NCBI GenBank assembly: GCA_964475835.1
Contig: CAYYYL010000009.1
Location: 29,117-93,116 of the forward strand
Direction of reading: 5' to 3'
DNA: 64,000 nucleotides
From: JABDCI01 sp964475835
GTDB taxonomy: Bacteria > Verrucomicrobiota > Verrucomicrobiia > JABWAM01
Part shown: piece after piece, positions 53,843 to 62,338 of the stretch
Layout: each line of letters begins with the position of its first letter
How positions within the stretch are numbered: the first letter of the stretch is position 1
Translations under genes and position numbers: made by a program
The notes under the pieces: model-generated
The model's database searches: none
What the model saw: only the letters and a program-made list of their open reading frames with translations
What the model was told of the DNA's origin: nothing

Positions 53843-54493
53843 ATGAGCGTAGGAATTTTAGGTAAGAAGTTGGGCATGACCCAGCTGTATGACGAGAAGG
53901 GGGTTCTGCACCCTGTGACCGTCATTGCAGCGGGACCCTGCACGGTTCTCCAGAAGAAGACCCTGGAAAAGGAGAAGTACGCCTCCTACCAGCTGGGCTT
54001 TGACGACCGCAAGGAGAAGAACACCCCAGGCGCGCAGAAGGGCCATTTCAAGAAGGCCAATTCCGTCCCCAAGGGATTCATTCGCGAGTTTCTCGCCGGC
54101 AGCGGTGAGGAGTTGAACGTGGGTGATCTCGTGAAGGTGTCGCGATTCACCGTCGGGCAGATGGTTGATGTGATTGGGATTTCGAAGGGCAAGGGCTTTC
54201 AGGGTGTGGTGCGTCGGTGGCGTTTTGCAGGCGGTGGTGCAGCCCACGGCTCGAAGTCGCATCGTCGTCCCGGCGCCATTGGTATGCGTGCCTGGCCTGG
54301 ACGCATCTGGAAGAACGCTCGTATGGCGGGTCACATGGGTGACAAGCGGATCACAACGCAGAACCTGCCCGTGGTCCAGATCCGTGAAGAGGAGAATTTA
54401 TTGATGATCCGGGGTTCGGTTCCCGGCGCGAGCGGTTCCTATCTGGTGATCCGTCCCGCAGTGAAGGCATCCGCACCGAAGGCTAAGGCATAA
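53843..54493 (+). CDS. rplC: 50S ribosomal protein L3
   Basis: 216 residues. The peptidyl-transferase-centre loop RRWRFAGGGAAHGSKSHRRPGAIG is present, along with VGILGKKLGMTQLYDE at the N-terminus. Two bases separate it from rpsJ and two from rplD. Confidence 0.98.
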   Translation: MSVGILGKKLGMTQLYDEKGVLHPVTVIAAGPCTVLQKKTLEKEKYASYQLGFDDRKEKNTPGAQKGHFKKANSVPKGFIREFLAGSGEELNVGDLVKVSRFTVGQMVDVIGISKGKGFQGVVRRWRFAGGGAAHGSKSHRRPGAIGMRAWPGRIWKNARMAGHMGDKRITTQNLPVVQIREEENLLMIRGSVPGASGSYLVIRPAVKASAPKAKA

Positions 54494-54495
54494 AC

Positions 54496-55134
54496 ATGAA
54501 GATCAAAGTTTACAGTCAGGATGGAAAGTCGAAGGGCGAGCAGGAGTTCAAACTTCGCGATGATTTCAGTGATGTGAGTCCACAGGTGATTCATGACACC
54601 GTCACGGCCTATCGGGCCGCTCAGCGGTCCGGAACTGCGAACACCAAGACGGTTGCCGAAGTGGCCGGCTCGGGCAAGAAGCCCTGGCGCCAGAAGGGAA
54701 CCGGCCGTGCGCGCGCGGGGCTGGTCCGTTCCCCGATCTGGAGAAAGGGTGGTGTGGTTTTCGGGCCTAAGCCTCGTGACTACTCGAAGAACATCTCCAA
54801 GAAGGTGAAGAAGCTTGCGTTTGAACAGGCGCTTTCCTCCCGGTTGCAGAGCGGGGATGTGGTGGTGGTCGAGTCGCTCGATGTGAAGACCCCCAAGACG
54901 AAGGAATTTGTCAGCCTGCTCAAAGGACTCAAGGTTGAAGGCAAGGCGCTTCTGATTCACGAGGCTCCCTCCGAAAACCTCCGTCGAGCCTCCCGCAACA
55001 TTGACTGGCTCCTTTCCGCGCCTGCCAATGAGGTGAACACCTATCAGCTTTTGAACTGCGACAAAATTCTCCTGACGCGTGTTGCGCTGGAGCAGTTGAC
55101 TGCTCGCAATGCTTCGAAGGAGGCCCAGTCGTGA
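54496..55134 (+). CDS. rplD: 50S ribosomal protein L4
   Basis: 212 residues. The exit-tunnel loop carries GSGKKPWRQKGTGRARAG and SPIWRKGGVVFGP. In other bacteria L4 controls its own S10 operon. It overlaps rplW by four bases. Confidence 0.98.
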   Translation: MKIKVYSQDGKSKGEQEFKLRDDFSDVSPQVIHDTVTAYRAAQRSGTANTKTVAEVAGSGKKPWRQKGTGRARAGLVRSPIWRKGGVVFGPKPRDYSKNISKKVKKLAFEQALSSRLQSGDVVVVESLDVKTPKTKEFVSLLKGLKVEGKALLIHEAPSENLRRASRNIDWLLSAPANEVNTYQLLNCDKILLTRVALEQLTARNASKEAQS

Positions 55135-55418
55135 ACAATCCCTATGCCATCATTCAGCGTGTGCGCCTCACCGAGAAGAGCTCGGCTTTGCAGGCGAAGC
55201 ACAACAGCTATGTTTTTTCCGTGACGCCGGACGCGAACAAGATCCAGATCCGCAAGGCGGTTGAAAAGATCTTCAACGTGAAGGTCCTGCGTGTGAACAC
55301 CATGAATTGTGACGGCAAACCCCGTCGTCAATACACCAAGCAGCGGGGTCGCACGGCCAACTGGAAAAAGGCTGTGGTCACGCTCAAGGAAGGGGACAAG
55401 ATCGACCTCGGGGTCTGA
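55131..55418 (+). CDS. rplW: 50S ribosomal protein L23
   Basis: 95 residues with a GTG start inside the rplD stop (GTGA). The docking site for trigger factor and SRP lies at the tunnel exit; conserved RVRLTEKSSAL and VSVTPDANKIQIRKAVEK-like sequence (VFSVTPDANKIQIRKAVEK) are seen. Confidence 0.96.
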   Translation: MNNPYAIIQRVRLTEKSSALQAKHNSYVFSVTPDANKIQIRKAVEKIFNVKVLRVNTMNCDGKPRRQYTKQRGRTANWKKAVVTLKEGDKIDLGV

Positions 55419-55456
55419 TGTTTGTTTTTAGCTCTCACACTTAACATTTTACTCGT

Positions 55457-56293
55457 ATGGGTATTCGCACTTACAGACCTTACACCTCGAGCATTCGCTT
55501 CAAGGCTTCATCCACATTTGATGAGCTGACCAAGCATGAACCCGAGAAAAGCCTTACAAGGCCTATCCGAAAGACCGGTGGACGCAACAGCTACGGACGT
55601 CTCACCATGCGTCACCGCGGGGGGGGGCACAAGCAACGCTACCGCATCATCGATTTCAAACGCGACAAGCGCGACGTGAAGGCCAAGGTTGTGGGCATTG
55701 AATATGATCCCAATCGTTCGGCCCGCATCGCCCTTCTCGAGTACACCGATGGAGAGAAGCGTTACATCCTCGCCCCGATTGGTCTCGAAGTTGGACGCGA
55801 AGTCCAGGCCGGCCCCGAGGCCGCCCCGGAAATCGGCAATGCGCTTCCCTTGCGCAATATCCCGATGGGACTTCCCCTTCACAATGTGGAAATCGCACGT
55901 GGACGTGGCGGCCAGCTTGTCCGCAGCGCCGGCATGACGGCCACCTTGATGGCGAAGGAGGGCGACTACGGCAACGTGAAGCTTCCCTCCGGTGAAATCC
56001 GTCTCGTCCATCTGGATTGCTATGCGACGTTGGGCCAGATCGGCAACCTTGACCACGAAAAGATCGCGTACGGCAAGGCTGGAAAATCCCGCCACATGGG
56101 TTGGCGTCCGCGCGTCCGTGGTATGGTGATGAACCCCATCGATCACCCCAATGGTGGTGGTCAGGGCAAGAGCAAGGGCGGCGGTGGATGGCATCATCCC
56201 GTGTCCCCTTGGGGTCAGCTTGCCAAGGGATTGAAGACCCGTCGGAAACACAAGCCCTCGGACAAACTTATCCTGGAGCGTCGGAAGAAGTGA
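55457..56293 (+). CDS. rplB: 50S ribosomal protein L2
   Basis: 278 residues. The peptidyl-transferase-associated histidine lies in the C-terminal segment MNPIDHPNGGGQGKSKGGG. The N-terminal GRLTMRHRGGGHKQRYR is also conserved. Confidence 0.98.
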   Translation: MGIRTYRPYTSSIRFKASSTFDELTKHEPEKSLTRPIRKTGGRNSYGRLTMRHRGGGHKQRYRIIDFKRDKRDVKAKVVGIEYDPNRSARIALLEYTDGEKRYILAPIGLEVGREVQAGPEAAPEIGNALPLRNIPMGLPLHNVEIARGRGGQLVRSAGMTATLMAKEGDYGNVKLPSGEIRLVHLDCYATLGQIGNLDHEKIAYGKAGKSRHMGWRPRVRGMVMNPIDHPNGGGQGKSKGGGGWHHPVSPWGQLAKGLKTRRKHKPSDKLILERRKK

Positions 56294-56335
56294 TCTTCAA
56301 GGATTCATGGTTAATTTTAAAATCTAAATTTATTT

Positions 56336-56617
56336 ATGGCCCGCTCACTTAAAAAAGGACCTTTCGCTGATGATCACCTGATGAAAAAGGTGATGAAGAT
56401 GACCACTGCCGGAGCCAAGAAGCCGATCAAGACATGGTCGCGCCGGTCAATGGTTCTTCCTGAATTTGTGGGGCACACCTTCCTTGTGCATAACGGAAAG
56501 ATTTTTAACACGGTGTTCGTGACGGAAAACATGGTCGGACATCGTTTGGGAGAGTTTTCTCCGACGCGCACGTTCAAGAAGCACGGCGCACACACGGAGA
56601 AGGCGGCTGCCAAATAA
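56336..56617 (+). CDS. rpsS: 30S ribosomal protein S19
   Basis: 93 residues, MARSLKKGPFADDHLMKK at the start and GHRLGEFSPTRTFKKHG near the end. It should be followed by rplV, but here a foreign gene of 250 codons lies between. Confidence 0.98.
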   Translation: MARSLKKGPFADDHLMKKVMKMTTAGAKKPIKTWSRRSMVLPEFVGHTFLVHNGKIFNTVFVTENMVGHRLGEFSPTRTFKKHGAHTEKAAAK

Positions 56618-56646
56618 TCCCGGAGCTTTCGGGATTACCTTTTCCC

Positions 56647-57399
56647 ATGAGGAGAGGGCGCTCTTTAAGAGTGGTGGCGGTTTGGGGGATTGGGATTTTT
56701 TGTTCTTTGTTAGTATCCGCCTTTGGGGTGGATGCGGAAACGCAGGAGGTTCGGGTGGCCATCGAGGCTTTGCGGAAGGAAAACGCAGAGCTCCGAAAGA
56801 TGGAAGCCGTGCATCAGCGTGAGATCGGTTCGTTGACGAACGAAATCGCGCGATTGCAGGTGCGCCTGGGCAATCCACGGGTGGGATTGGTGGCGGATGA
56901 CGATGAGGCACGAACCGCAGCCGATTGGAAAAGCTTTTTGCACAATGCGCTTGCGGTTCTGGCCGATGCGGATCGCGAGATGCAGGATCTGAGGAAACGA
57001 CTTCGTTTGCTGGTGTTTGCGAGCCAGGAGACGTTTCGTTCGGCGGAAGGTGTGGATCCAGCGAAGCGTTCACTTCTCGAAGGAGAGCTGAGGCAGAGCC
57101 GGAAGGTGCTTGGTGAGGGGGAAGACGCGAGGGTGTTTGCCCCGGAGCACGAGACGCCTCCGTTGGACAACATCAAGGTGGTGGGGGTGAAACTCGACCT
57201 GGGGGTGGTGGCGCTGGCAGTGGGGCGCAATCAGGGAGTGCGGGTGGGGATGCCCTTCGTGATTCTGCGTGGCAAGGAAATGGTTGCGACGGTGACGCTG
57301 GTGGAGGTGAGGGAAAAGGCGTCCCTGGGCCTGATTGAGAAGATGGACAGCAACCGGCCGGTTCGCGAAGGCGATCTGGCGGCACTGCGGAGGACATAG
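56647..57399 (+). CDS. Exported coiled-coil protein inserted between rpsS and rplV
   Basis: 250 residues, not a ribosomal protein. An N-terminal signal peptide or anchor (RSLRVVAVWGIGIFCSLLVSAFGV) is followed by a coiled coil (about 32-75, ETQEVRVAIEALRKENAELRK and on) and a second helical stretch (about 95-150). The C-terminal 75 residues are beta-rich (NIKVVGVKLDLGVVALAVGR... QGVRVGMPFVILRGKEMVATVTLVEV) and resemble the beta domains of MreC and similar envelope proteins, where coil plus barrel is also found. It is 30 bases after rpsS and 13 before rplV, same strand, so co-transcribed. The function is unknown. Confidence 0.75.
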   Translation: MRRGRSLRVVAVWGIGIFCSLLVSAFGVDAETQEVRVAIEALRKENAELRKMEAVHQREIGSLTNEIARLQVRLGNPRVGLVADDDEARTAADWKSFLHNALAVLADADREMQDLRKRLRLLVFASQETFRSAEGVDPAKRSLLEGELRQSRKVLGEGEDARVFAPEHETPPLDNIKVVGVKLDLGVVALAVGRNQGVRVGMPFVILRGKEMVATVTLVEVREKASLGLIEKMDSNRPVREGDLAALRRT

Positions 57400-57411
57400 G
57401 AAAACAATTTT

Positions 57412-57744
57412 ATGAAAGTTCAAGCAATTACACGATACGTTCGAATTTCACCCCGCAAGGTGATGGAAGTGACCCGTGAGATCCAGGGTCTGCCTGCCGC
57501 GCGTGCCCTTGATTTGGTGCAGTTCATGCCCCTGAAGGCTGCCCGCCTGGTGACGAAGACGCTCAAATCCGCCATTGCAAATGCCGAGAACAACAACAGC
57601 CTTTCCCGCGAATCTCTGAAGGTGAAGGAGGCGGTCGTGGGGGAGAGTGCCACCATCAAACGGGGCTCCTCTCGTGCCCGCGGCAGCTCGACCTTGATCC
57701 GCAAACGCACCAGCCACATCAAAATCATCTTGAGTGACGAGTAA
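57412..57744 (+). CDS. rplV: 50S ribosomal protein L22
   Basis: 110 residues. The exit-tunnel beta hairpin is the segment GESATIKRGSSRARGSSTLIRKRTSHI. ARYVRISPRKV-type start (TRYVRISPRKVMEVTREIQG) is conserved. Confidence 0.97.
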   Translation: MKVQAITRYVRISPRKVMEVTREIQGLPAARALDLVQFMPLKAARLVTKTLKSAIANAENNNSLSRESLKVKEAVVGESATIKRGSSRARGSSTLIRKRTSHIKIILSDE

Positions 57745-57781
57745 GAACCACCGTATAATCCTGATCCTTTTCCTCTGACCT

Positions 57782-58441
57782 ATGGGCCAAAAATGTAATC
57801 CAATTGGACTGCGAGTCGCCGTCAACAAAGACTGGCGTTCGAAGTGGTATGCTCCGAAACGCGAATATCGCCAGTTTTTGCACGAAGACTTGAAGATCCG
57901 TGACTACCTGAAGAAAAAACTCGAACAGGCTGCCGTACCCCGCATCGACATCGAGCGCGCGGCCCAGCGTATTCGTGTGACGGTGTTCACGGCTCGTCCT
58001 GGTATTGTGATCGGCCGCAAGGGCACGGAAATCGAAAAGTTGAAGGAAGACATCAGCCGACTCACGACGGTGAAGGAGATCTACGTGGAGATCCAGGAGG
58101 TGAAGCAGCCCGAGACCAACGCCCAGCTGGTGGCTGAGAATGTGGCTCTTCAGATGGAGCGCCGCATTTCGTTCCGCCGGGCGATGAAGAAGGCCGTGCA
58201 GACCACGATGAATTTTGGTGCCGAGGGGATCAAGATCCGCTGCGCCGGACGCCTGGGCGGTGCTGAACTGGCCCGTACGGAAGGATACAAGGAGGGGAAG
58301 GTTCCCCTGCAGACACTGCGCGCGGACATTGACTACGGTTTTGCCGAAGCCAGCACGGTGTACGGAAAAATTGGTGTGAAGGTTTGGATTTATAAAGGCC
58401 AGCGCCTGGATGCCACGAAGGCTCCGGCCGTAGCCGCCTGA
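57782..58441 (+). CDS. rpsC: 30S ribosomal protein S3
   Basis: 219 residues. The KH domain GRKGTEIEKLKEDI and the C-terminal GRLGGAELARTEGYKEGKVPL (mRNA entry helicase site) are intact. Confidence 0.98.
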   Translation: MGQKCNPIGLRVAVNKDWRSKWYAPKREYRQFLHEDLKIRDYLKKKLEQAAVPRIDIERAAQRIRVTVFTARPGIVIGRKGTEIEKLKEDISRLTTVKEIYVEIQEVKQPETNAQLVAENVALQMERRISFRRAMKKAVQTTMNFGAEGIKIRCAGRLGGAELARTEGYKEGKVPLQTLRADIDYGFAEASTVYGKIGVKVWIYKGQRLDATKAPAVAA

Positions 58442-58472
58442 GGATTGATTTTAACGATTTGGAGTAACGCTT

Positions 58473-58895
58473 ATGCCCATGATGCCAGCCAGAGTGAAGT
58501 ATCGCCGCATGCACCGCGGAAGCCGTGCAGGATCGGCCTCGCGTGCCGCGAAGATTGATTTCGGCACCTACGGATTGCAGGCTCTCGAGCGCGCATGGAT
58601 CACCACCACGCAGATCGAAGCCGCCCGTGTGGCGCTTACCCGCCAGATGAAGCGTAAGGGCAAGGTGTGGATCCGTATTTTCCCCCACAAGTCGGTTTCA
58701 AAGAAGCCTCTTGAAACGCGAATGGGCAAGGGCAAGGGCGCTCCGGATACGTGGGTGGCCGTGGTCCTTCCTGGAAGTGTTCTTTTTGAAATGGATGGTG
58801 TTCCGGAGAACACAGCCCGCGAGTCTTTCGCTCTCGCGGCTGCCAAACTGCCGATCCGCACGCGGTTCATCGGACGCCATCAAATCGCCGCCTGA
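58473..58895 (+). CDS. rplP: 50S ribosomal protein L16
   Basis: 140 residues. Conserved KYRRMHRGSRAG, RKGKVWIRIFPHKSVSKKPLETRMGKGKG and the Arg that is hydroxylated in other bacteria. It lies at the A-site tRNA elbow. Confidence 0.97.
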   Translation: MPMMPARVKYRRMHRGSRAGSASRAAKIDFGTYGLQALERAWITTTQIEAARVALTRQMKRKGKVWIRIFPHKSVSKKPLETRMGKGKGAPDTWVAVVLPGSVLFEMDGVPENTARESFALAAAKLPIRTRFIGRHQIAA

Positions 58896-58900
58896 CCGAT

Positions 58901-59098
58901 ATGAAACTGAAGGAACTTAAATCTTTGACCGCAACGGAGCTTCAAGCGAAGGGCAATGACTTTCGCCAGGAGCTCTTCAACCTCCGTCTCCGCCAGACGG
59001 CCGGACAGCTGGAGAAGCCGAGCCGCCTCCGTGACCTGCGCCGCACGATTGCGCGCATTGAGACCCTGATCAATCAAACGAAACGCAAAACCGCCTGA
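58901..59098 (+). CDS. rpmC: 50S ribosomal protein L29
   Basis: 65-residue helical hairpin with MKLKELKSLTATELQAK and FNLRLRQTAGQLEKPSRLRDLRRTIARI. It sits at the tunnel exit next to L23. Confidence 0.96.
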   Translation: MKLKELKSLTATELQAKGNDFRQELFNLRLRQTAGQLEKPSRLRDLRRTIARIETLINQTKRKTA

Positions 59099-59106
59099 GC
59101 CCTACC

Positions 59107-59436
59107 ATGAGTGATTCCAAAACCCAAGCCCCCGAGCAGAGCGGAAAACGCAAAGAGCGAATTGGACACGTGGTGTCCGACAAGATGGCGAAGACCATCG
59201 TGGTTCGAGTGGATCGTCGTGTACGCCATGCGCAATACGGCAAGGTGATGACTCTTTCGAACCGGTTTTATGCCCATGACGAAAAGAGCGAGGCCAAGCA
59301 GGGCGATCGCGTGCGCATTGTGGAGACACGTCCGTTGAGCCGATTGAAGCGCTGGCGTCTTGTGGAAGTGATCGAGCGTGGTGCCGAGACCGTCTCGAAT
59401 TCAGCCGAGGTCGCGGACACCAAGGCCGGCGCCTGA
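59107..59436 (+). CDS. rpsQ: 30S ribosomal protein S17
   Basis: 109 residues, about 25 longer than the E. coli protein. The core is GHVVSDKMAKTIVVRVDRRVRHAQYGKV... DRVRIVETRPLSRLKRWRLVEV. The extra length is a short N-terminal acidic stretch and a C-terminal tail (ERGAETVSNSAEVADTKAGA). Confidence 0.96.
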   Translation: MSDSKTQAPEQSGKRKERIGHVVSDKMAKTIVVRVDRRVRHAQYGKVMTLSNRFYAHDEKSEAKQGDRVRIVETRPLSRLKRWRLVEVIERGAETVSNSAEVADTKAGA

Positions 59437-59458
59437 GCCAAGAAAGGAAATTTAATTT

Positions 59459-59824
59459 ATGTTGCAGGTAAGATCCATTGTTGATGTTGCGGATAACACG
59501 GGGGCCCGCCGGGCTTCGGTGATCGGTGTTCTCGGACGTCCGACCCTTTTCGCCCGGGTGGGGGATGTGGTGAAGGCCAACGTGAAGGAGGCTGATCCCG
59601 ACGGTACGGTGAAGAAGAGCGCGGTGGTGGACGCGGTGGTGGTGCGTACCCGCCAACCGATCCGTCGTTCGGATGGATCCGTGCTTCGATTTGATCGCAA
59701 CGCCATTGTGATCATCGACAAGCAGATGAATCCCGTGGGAACCCGAATTTTCGGACCGGTGGCTCGCGAATTGCGCGAAAAGAACTTCATGAAGATAGTT
59801 TCCCTGGCTCCCGAGGTGATCTGA
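59459..59824 (+). CDS. rplN: 50S ribosomal protein L14
   Basis: 121 residues, with VRSIVDVADNTGARRASVIGVLG and GTRIFGPVARELREKNFMKIVSLAPEV. It forms intersubunit bridges. The last base of its stop codon is the first of the rplX start (TGATG). Confidence 0.98.
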   Translation: MLQVRSIVDVADNTGARRASVIGVLGRPTLFARVGDVVKANVKEADPDGTVKKSAVVDAVVVRTRQPIRRSDGSVLRFDRNAIVIIDKQMNPVGTRIFGPVARELREKNFMKIVSLAPEVI

Positions 59825-60126
59825 TGAAACTGCACGTCAAAAAAAACGATTTGGTGGTGGTGCTGACCGGCAAATGCCGTGGACAGCGTGGAAAGATCCT
59901 TTCGGTCGACCCAAGGGCTCATCGCGTGCTTGTGGAGGGGGTCCGGATGATCAAGAAGGCTGTGCGGAAAAGCCAGGACAGGCCGCAGGGTGGATTTCAG
60001 GAACGCGAAGGACCGCTGCATATCTCCAACGTGATGCTCGCGGACCTTTTCGACAAGCGCAAGGGTGCTCCGAAGACGGAAGCCGCGCCGAAAACCACGA
60101 AGGCGAAGGCCGCAAAGAAAAGTTAA
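59824..60126 (+). CDS. rplX: 50S ribosomal protein L24
   Basis: 100 residues. The KOW motif is KKNDLVVVLTGKCRGQRGKIL. The C-terminus is lysine/alanine-rich. It overlaps rplN by one base. Confidence 0.96.
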   Translation: MKLHVKKNDLVVVLTGKCRGQRGKILSVDPRAHRVLVEGVRMIKKAVRKSQDRPQGGFQEREGPLHISNVMLADLFDKRKGAPKTEAAPKTTKAKAAKKS

Positions 60127-60138
60127 TGGGTTTGTGCC

Positions 60139-60690
60139 ATGAGTGAACTTCAAAAAACATATCAAGAGAAGATCGTCCCCGATCTATTGAAGAACGGACG
60201 ATACAAGAACCCCATGCAGATCCCGCGGATGGTGAAGGTGGTGTTGAACACCAGCGTGGGCTCCTCCGGCGATCGGCAGGCCGTCGATGACGCCCTGCGT
60301 GAGATGACCATCGTGTCCGGACAGAAGCCGGTCATCACGAAGGCGAAGAAGAGCATTTCGAATTTCAAACTCCGCAAGAATCAGGAGATTGGTTGCAAGG
60401 TGACGCTTCGCGGAAAGAAGATGTACGAATTCCTCGAGCGTTTTTTCAACACGGCACTTCCCCGCGTGCGTGACTTCCGTGGCGTGCCGCTTCGGTCGTT
60501 TGATGGACGAGGCTCCTACACCTTTGGCGTGGATGATCAGACCATTTTCCCCGAAATTGAACTCGATAAGATCAAGCGCAAGTTGGGGATGGATATCACT
60601 TTTGTGACAACCGGAACCAATCCCGAACAGACGAAGGAATTGCTTCGCCTGCTTGGAATGCCTTTCGCCGCGGAGAAGAAAGCAGCTTAA
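60139..60690 (+). CDS. rplE: 50S ribosomal protein L5
   Basis: 183 residues. IPRMVKVVLNTSVGSS, GQKPVITKAKKSISNFKLR and the segment LPRVRDFRGVPLRSFDGRGSY match the family. It binds 5S rRNA. Confidence 0.98.
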   Translation: MSELQKTYQEKIVPDLLKNGRYKNPMQIPRMVKVVLNTSVGSSGDRQAVDDALREMTIVSGQKPVITKAKKSISNFKLRKNQEIGCKVTLRGKKMYEFLERFFNTALPRVRDFRGVPLRSFDGRGSYTFGVDDQTIFPEIELDKIKRKLGMDITFVTTGTNPEQTKELLRLLGMPFAAEKKAA

Positions 60691-60703
60691 GAAACCCTAG
60701 ATT

Positions 60704-60889
60704 ATGGCTAAACTTTGTTTGATGAACAAACAGCAGCGCGCCCCGAAGTTCAAGGTGCGTCGTTATACCCGTTGCAAGAACTGCGGCCGCGCGCGCGCCT
60801 TTATCCGCCGCTTCGACATGTGCCGTCTCTGTTTCCGCGAGCTCGCGCTTGCAGGGAAGATTCCCGGGGTTGTGAAAGCCAGCTGGTAA
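60704..60889 (+). CDS. rpsN: 30S ribosomal protein S14, zinc type
   Basis: 61-residue type Z protein with the zinc ribbon CKNCGRARAFIRRFDMCRLC. The long, zinc-free form of enteric bacteria is not present here. Confidence 0.96.
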   Translation: MAKLCLMNKQQRAPKFKVRRYTRCKNCGRARAFIRRFDMCRLCFRELALAGKIPGVVKASW

Positions 60890-60895
60890 ATATTT

Positions 60896-61294
60896 ATGAG
60901 CACGACAAACGATCCCATTGCCGACATGTTGACCCGCTTGCGCAACGCGCAGCTGACCGGAAGCTCCGAGCTCCGTTTGCCGCACTCTCGCGTGAAGAGT
61001 GATATCGCCCGTGTGCTCAAGCGCGAAGGCTACATCGAGGATTTCAAGGTGCAGAAGGATGGGGGCAAGACCAATCTCCAGATCACGCTTCGTGGGGAAC
61101 GCGGCAGCCGGGCCATGACGGGGGTGCGCCGCATCAGTTCACCGGGACGCCGCCGTTACGTGGGTGCCCGTGAAATTCCCCGTGTGCTGGGAACGATGGG
61201 GATCTGTATTCTTTCCACTTCGGAAGGAATCATGACGGGACAGGAAGCCCGCAAAAAAAACAAGGGAGGCGAGGTTCTTTGCCACGTGTGGTGA
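60896..61294 (+). CDS. rpsH: 30S ribosomal protein S8
   Basis: 132 residues. DPIADMLTRLRNAQ at the N-terminus and ILSTSEGIMTGQEARKKNKGGEVLCHVW at the C-terminus. In other bacteria it represses the spc operon. Confidence 0.98.
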   Translation: MSTTNDPIADMLTRLRNAQLTGSSELRLPHSRVKSDIARVLKREGYIEDFKVQKDGGKTNLQITLRGERGSRAMTGVRRISSPGRRRYVGAREIPRVLGTMGICILSTSEGIMTGQEARKKNKGGEVLCHVW

Positions 61295-61301
61295 GGCATT
61301 C

Positions 61302-61404
61302 GTTCAAGATTTAAAGTTCAAGGACCATGGATGTTTCAACGGGAAGCTTCCTCCATTTAAAAGGACTTTTGCATTACTTTGAATTTTGAACTCTTAACTT
61401 TGAA
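61302..61404. repeat. Heptanucleotide repeat island (TTCAAAG type) between rpsH and rplF
   Basis: The left arm has GTTCAAG, ATTTAAA, GTTCAAG (61302-61322). The right arm has CTTTGAA, TTTTGAA, CTCTTAA, CTTTGAA (61377-61404), which is the reverse complement of the same unit. The 54 bases between are unrelated. It nearly fills the 121-base rpsH-rplF spacer, in an operon where other spacers are mostly below 40 bases. Confidence 0.65.
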
Positions 61405-61415
61405 TTAATAATTTT

Positions 61416-61952
61416 ATGTCGCGCATTGGAAAAAAATCGATTGAGATTCCGGCCAAGGTAAAGGTGGCCATTGAAGGAAACCACGTGAAGGTGGAAGGCC
61501 CGAAGGGCAAGCTGGACTGGGTGCTTCCTTCAAGGGTTCAGGCCAAGCTCGAAGGGAACCATCTCTCTGTGAGTTCGACCGATGACGCGCGTGATGCGAA
61601 GGCCAAGCACGGCTTGGCTCGCAGCCTGTTGAACAACATGGTGCGTGGCGTTAACGAGGGATTTCAAAAGAAGCTTGAGATTCAGGGCGTCGGTTTCAAG
61701 GCCGCCGTGCAGGGCAAGAATCTCAATCTTAGCCTGGGATTTTCGCATCCGATCCTTTTCCCGATCCCTGCCGACATTAAGATCGTGGTTGCGGAGAACA
61801 CCCAGATTCAGATCGATGGTGCGGACAAGCAGAAGGTTGGGCAGGTGGCCGCTTCGATCCGGCGTTACTATCCGCCCGAGCCGTACAAAGGCAAGGGGAT
61901 CCGTTACGCGGGCGAGCATGTGCGACGCAAGGAAGGCAAAACCGTTCAATAA
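61416..61952 (+). CDS. rplF: 50S ribosomal protein L6
   Basis: 178 residues. Two homologous domains; the C-terminal signature PEPYKGKGIRYAGEHVRRKEGK is clear. It is preceded by an unusually long spacer with repeats. Confidence 0.98.
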   Translation: MSRIGKKSIEIPAKVKVAIEGNHVKVEGPKGKLDWVLPSRVQAKLEGNHLSVSSTDDARDAKAKHGLARSLLNNMVRGVNEGFQKKLEIQGVGFKAAVQGKNLNLSLGFSHPILFPIPADIKIVVAENTQIQIDGADKQKVGQVAASIRRYYPPEPYKGKGIRYAGEHVRRKEGKTVQ

Positions 61953-61961
61953 ATTTGAAGT

Positions 61962-62324
61962 ATGGCTAATACGAAACAAGAATTACGCGAGCGTCGCCAT
62001 TGGCGCGTTCGTAAGAAGGTTCAGGGTACGGCATCCCGTCCCCGCATGAGCGTCTGCTTTTCCGGGCGCAACATTCACATCCAGTTTGTGGACGATATCC
62101 AGGGAGTGACCCTGGCCGCTGTTTCGACAGTGGAGGAGCCGTTGCGCAAGGGTAAAAAGAATCAATCCAATGTGGCTTCGGCATCCAAGCTCGGAAAGAT
62201 TGCCGCGGAGCGCGCGATTGCAAAAAACATCAAAGCCGTCGTGTTTGACCGTGGTGGTTCCCGATACCACGGCAAGGTAAAGGCTCTGGCCGACGCGGCT
62301 CGTGAAGCCGGGCTGGTATTTTGA
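61962..62324 (+). CDS. rplR: 50S ribosomal protein L18
   Basis: 120 residues. RPRMSVCFSGRNIHIQFVDD and FDRGGSRYHGKVKALADAAREAGLVF match the family. It binds 5S rRNA with L5. Confidence 0.97.
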   Translation: MANTKQELRERRHWRVRKKVQGTASRPRMSVCFSGRNIHIQFVDDIQGVTLAAVSTVEEPLRKGKKNQSNVASASKLGKIAAERAIAKNIKAVVFDRGGSRYHGKVKALADAAREAGLVF

Positions 62325-62338
62325 TTAGAGGAGTTTCT

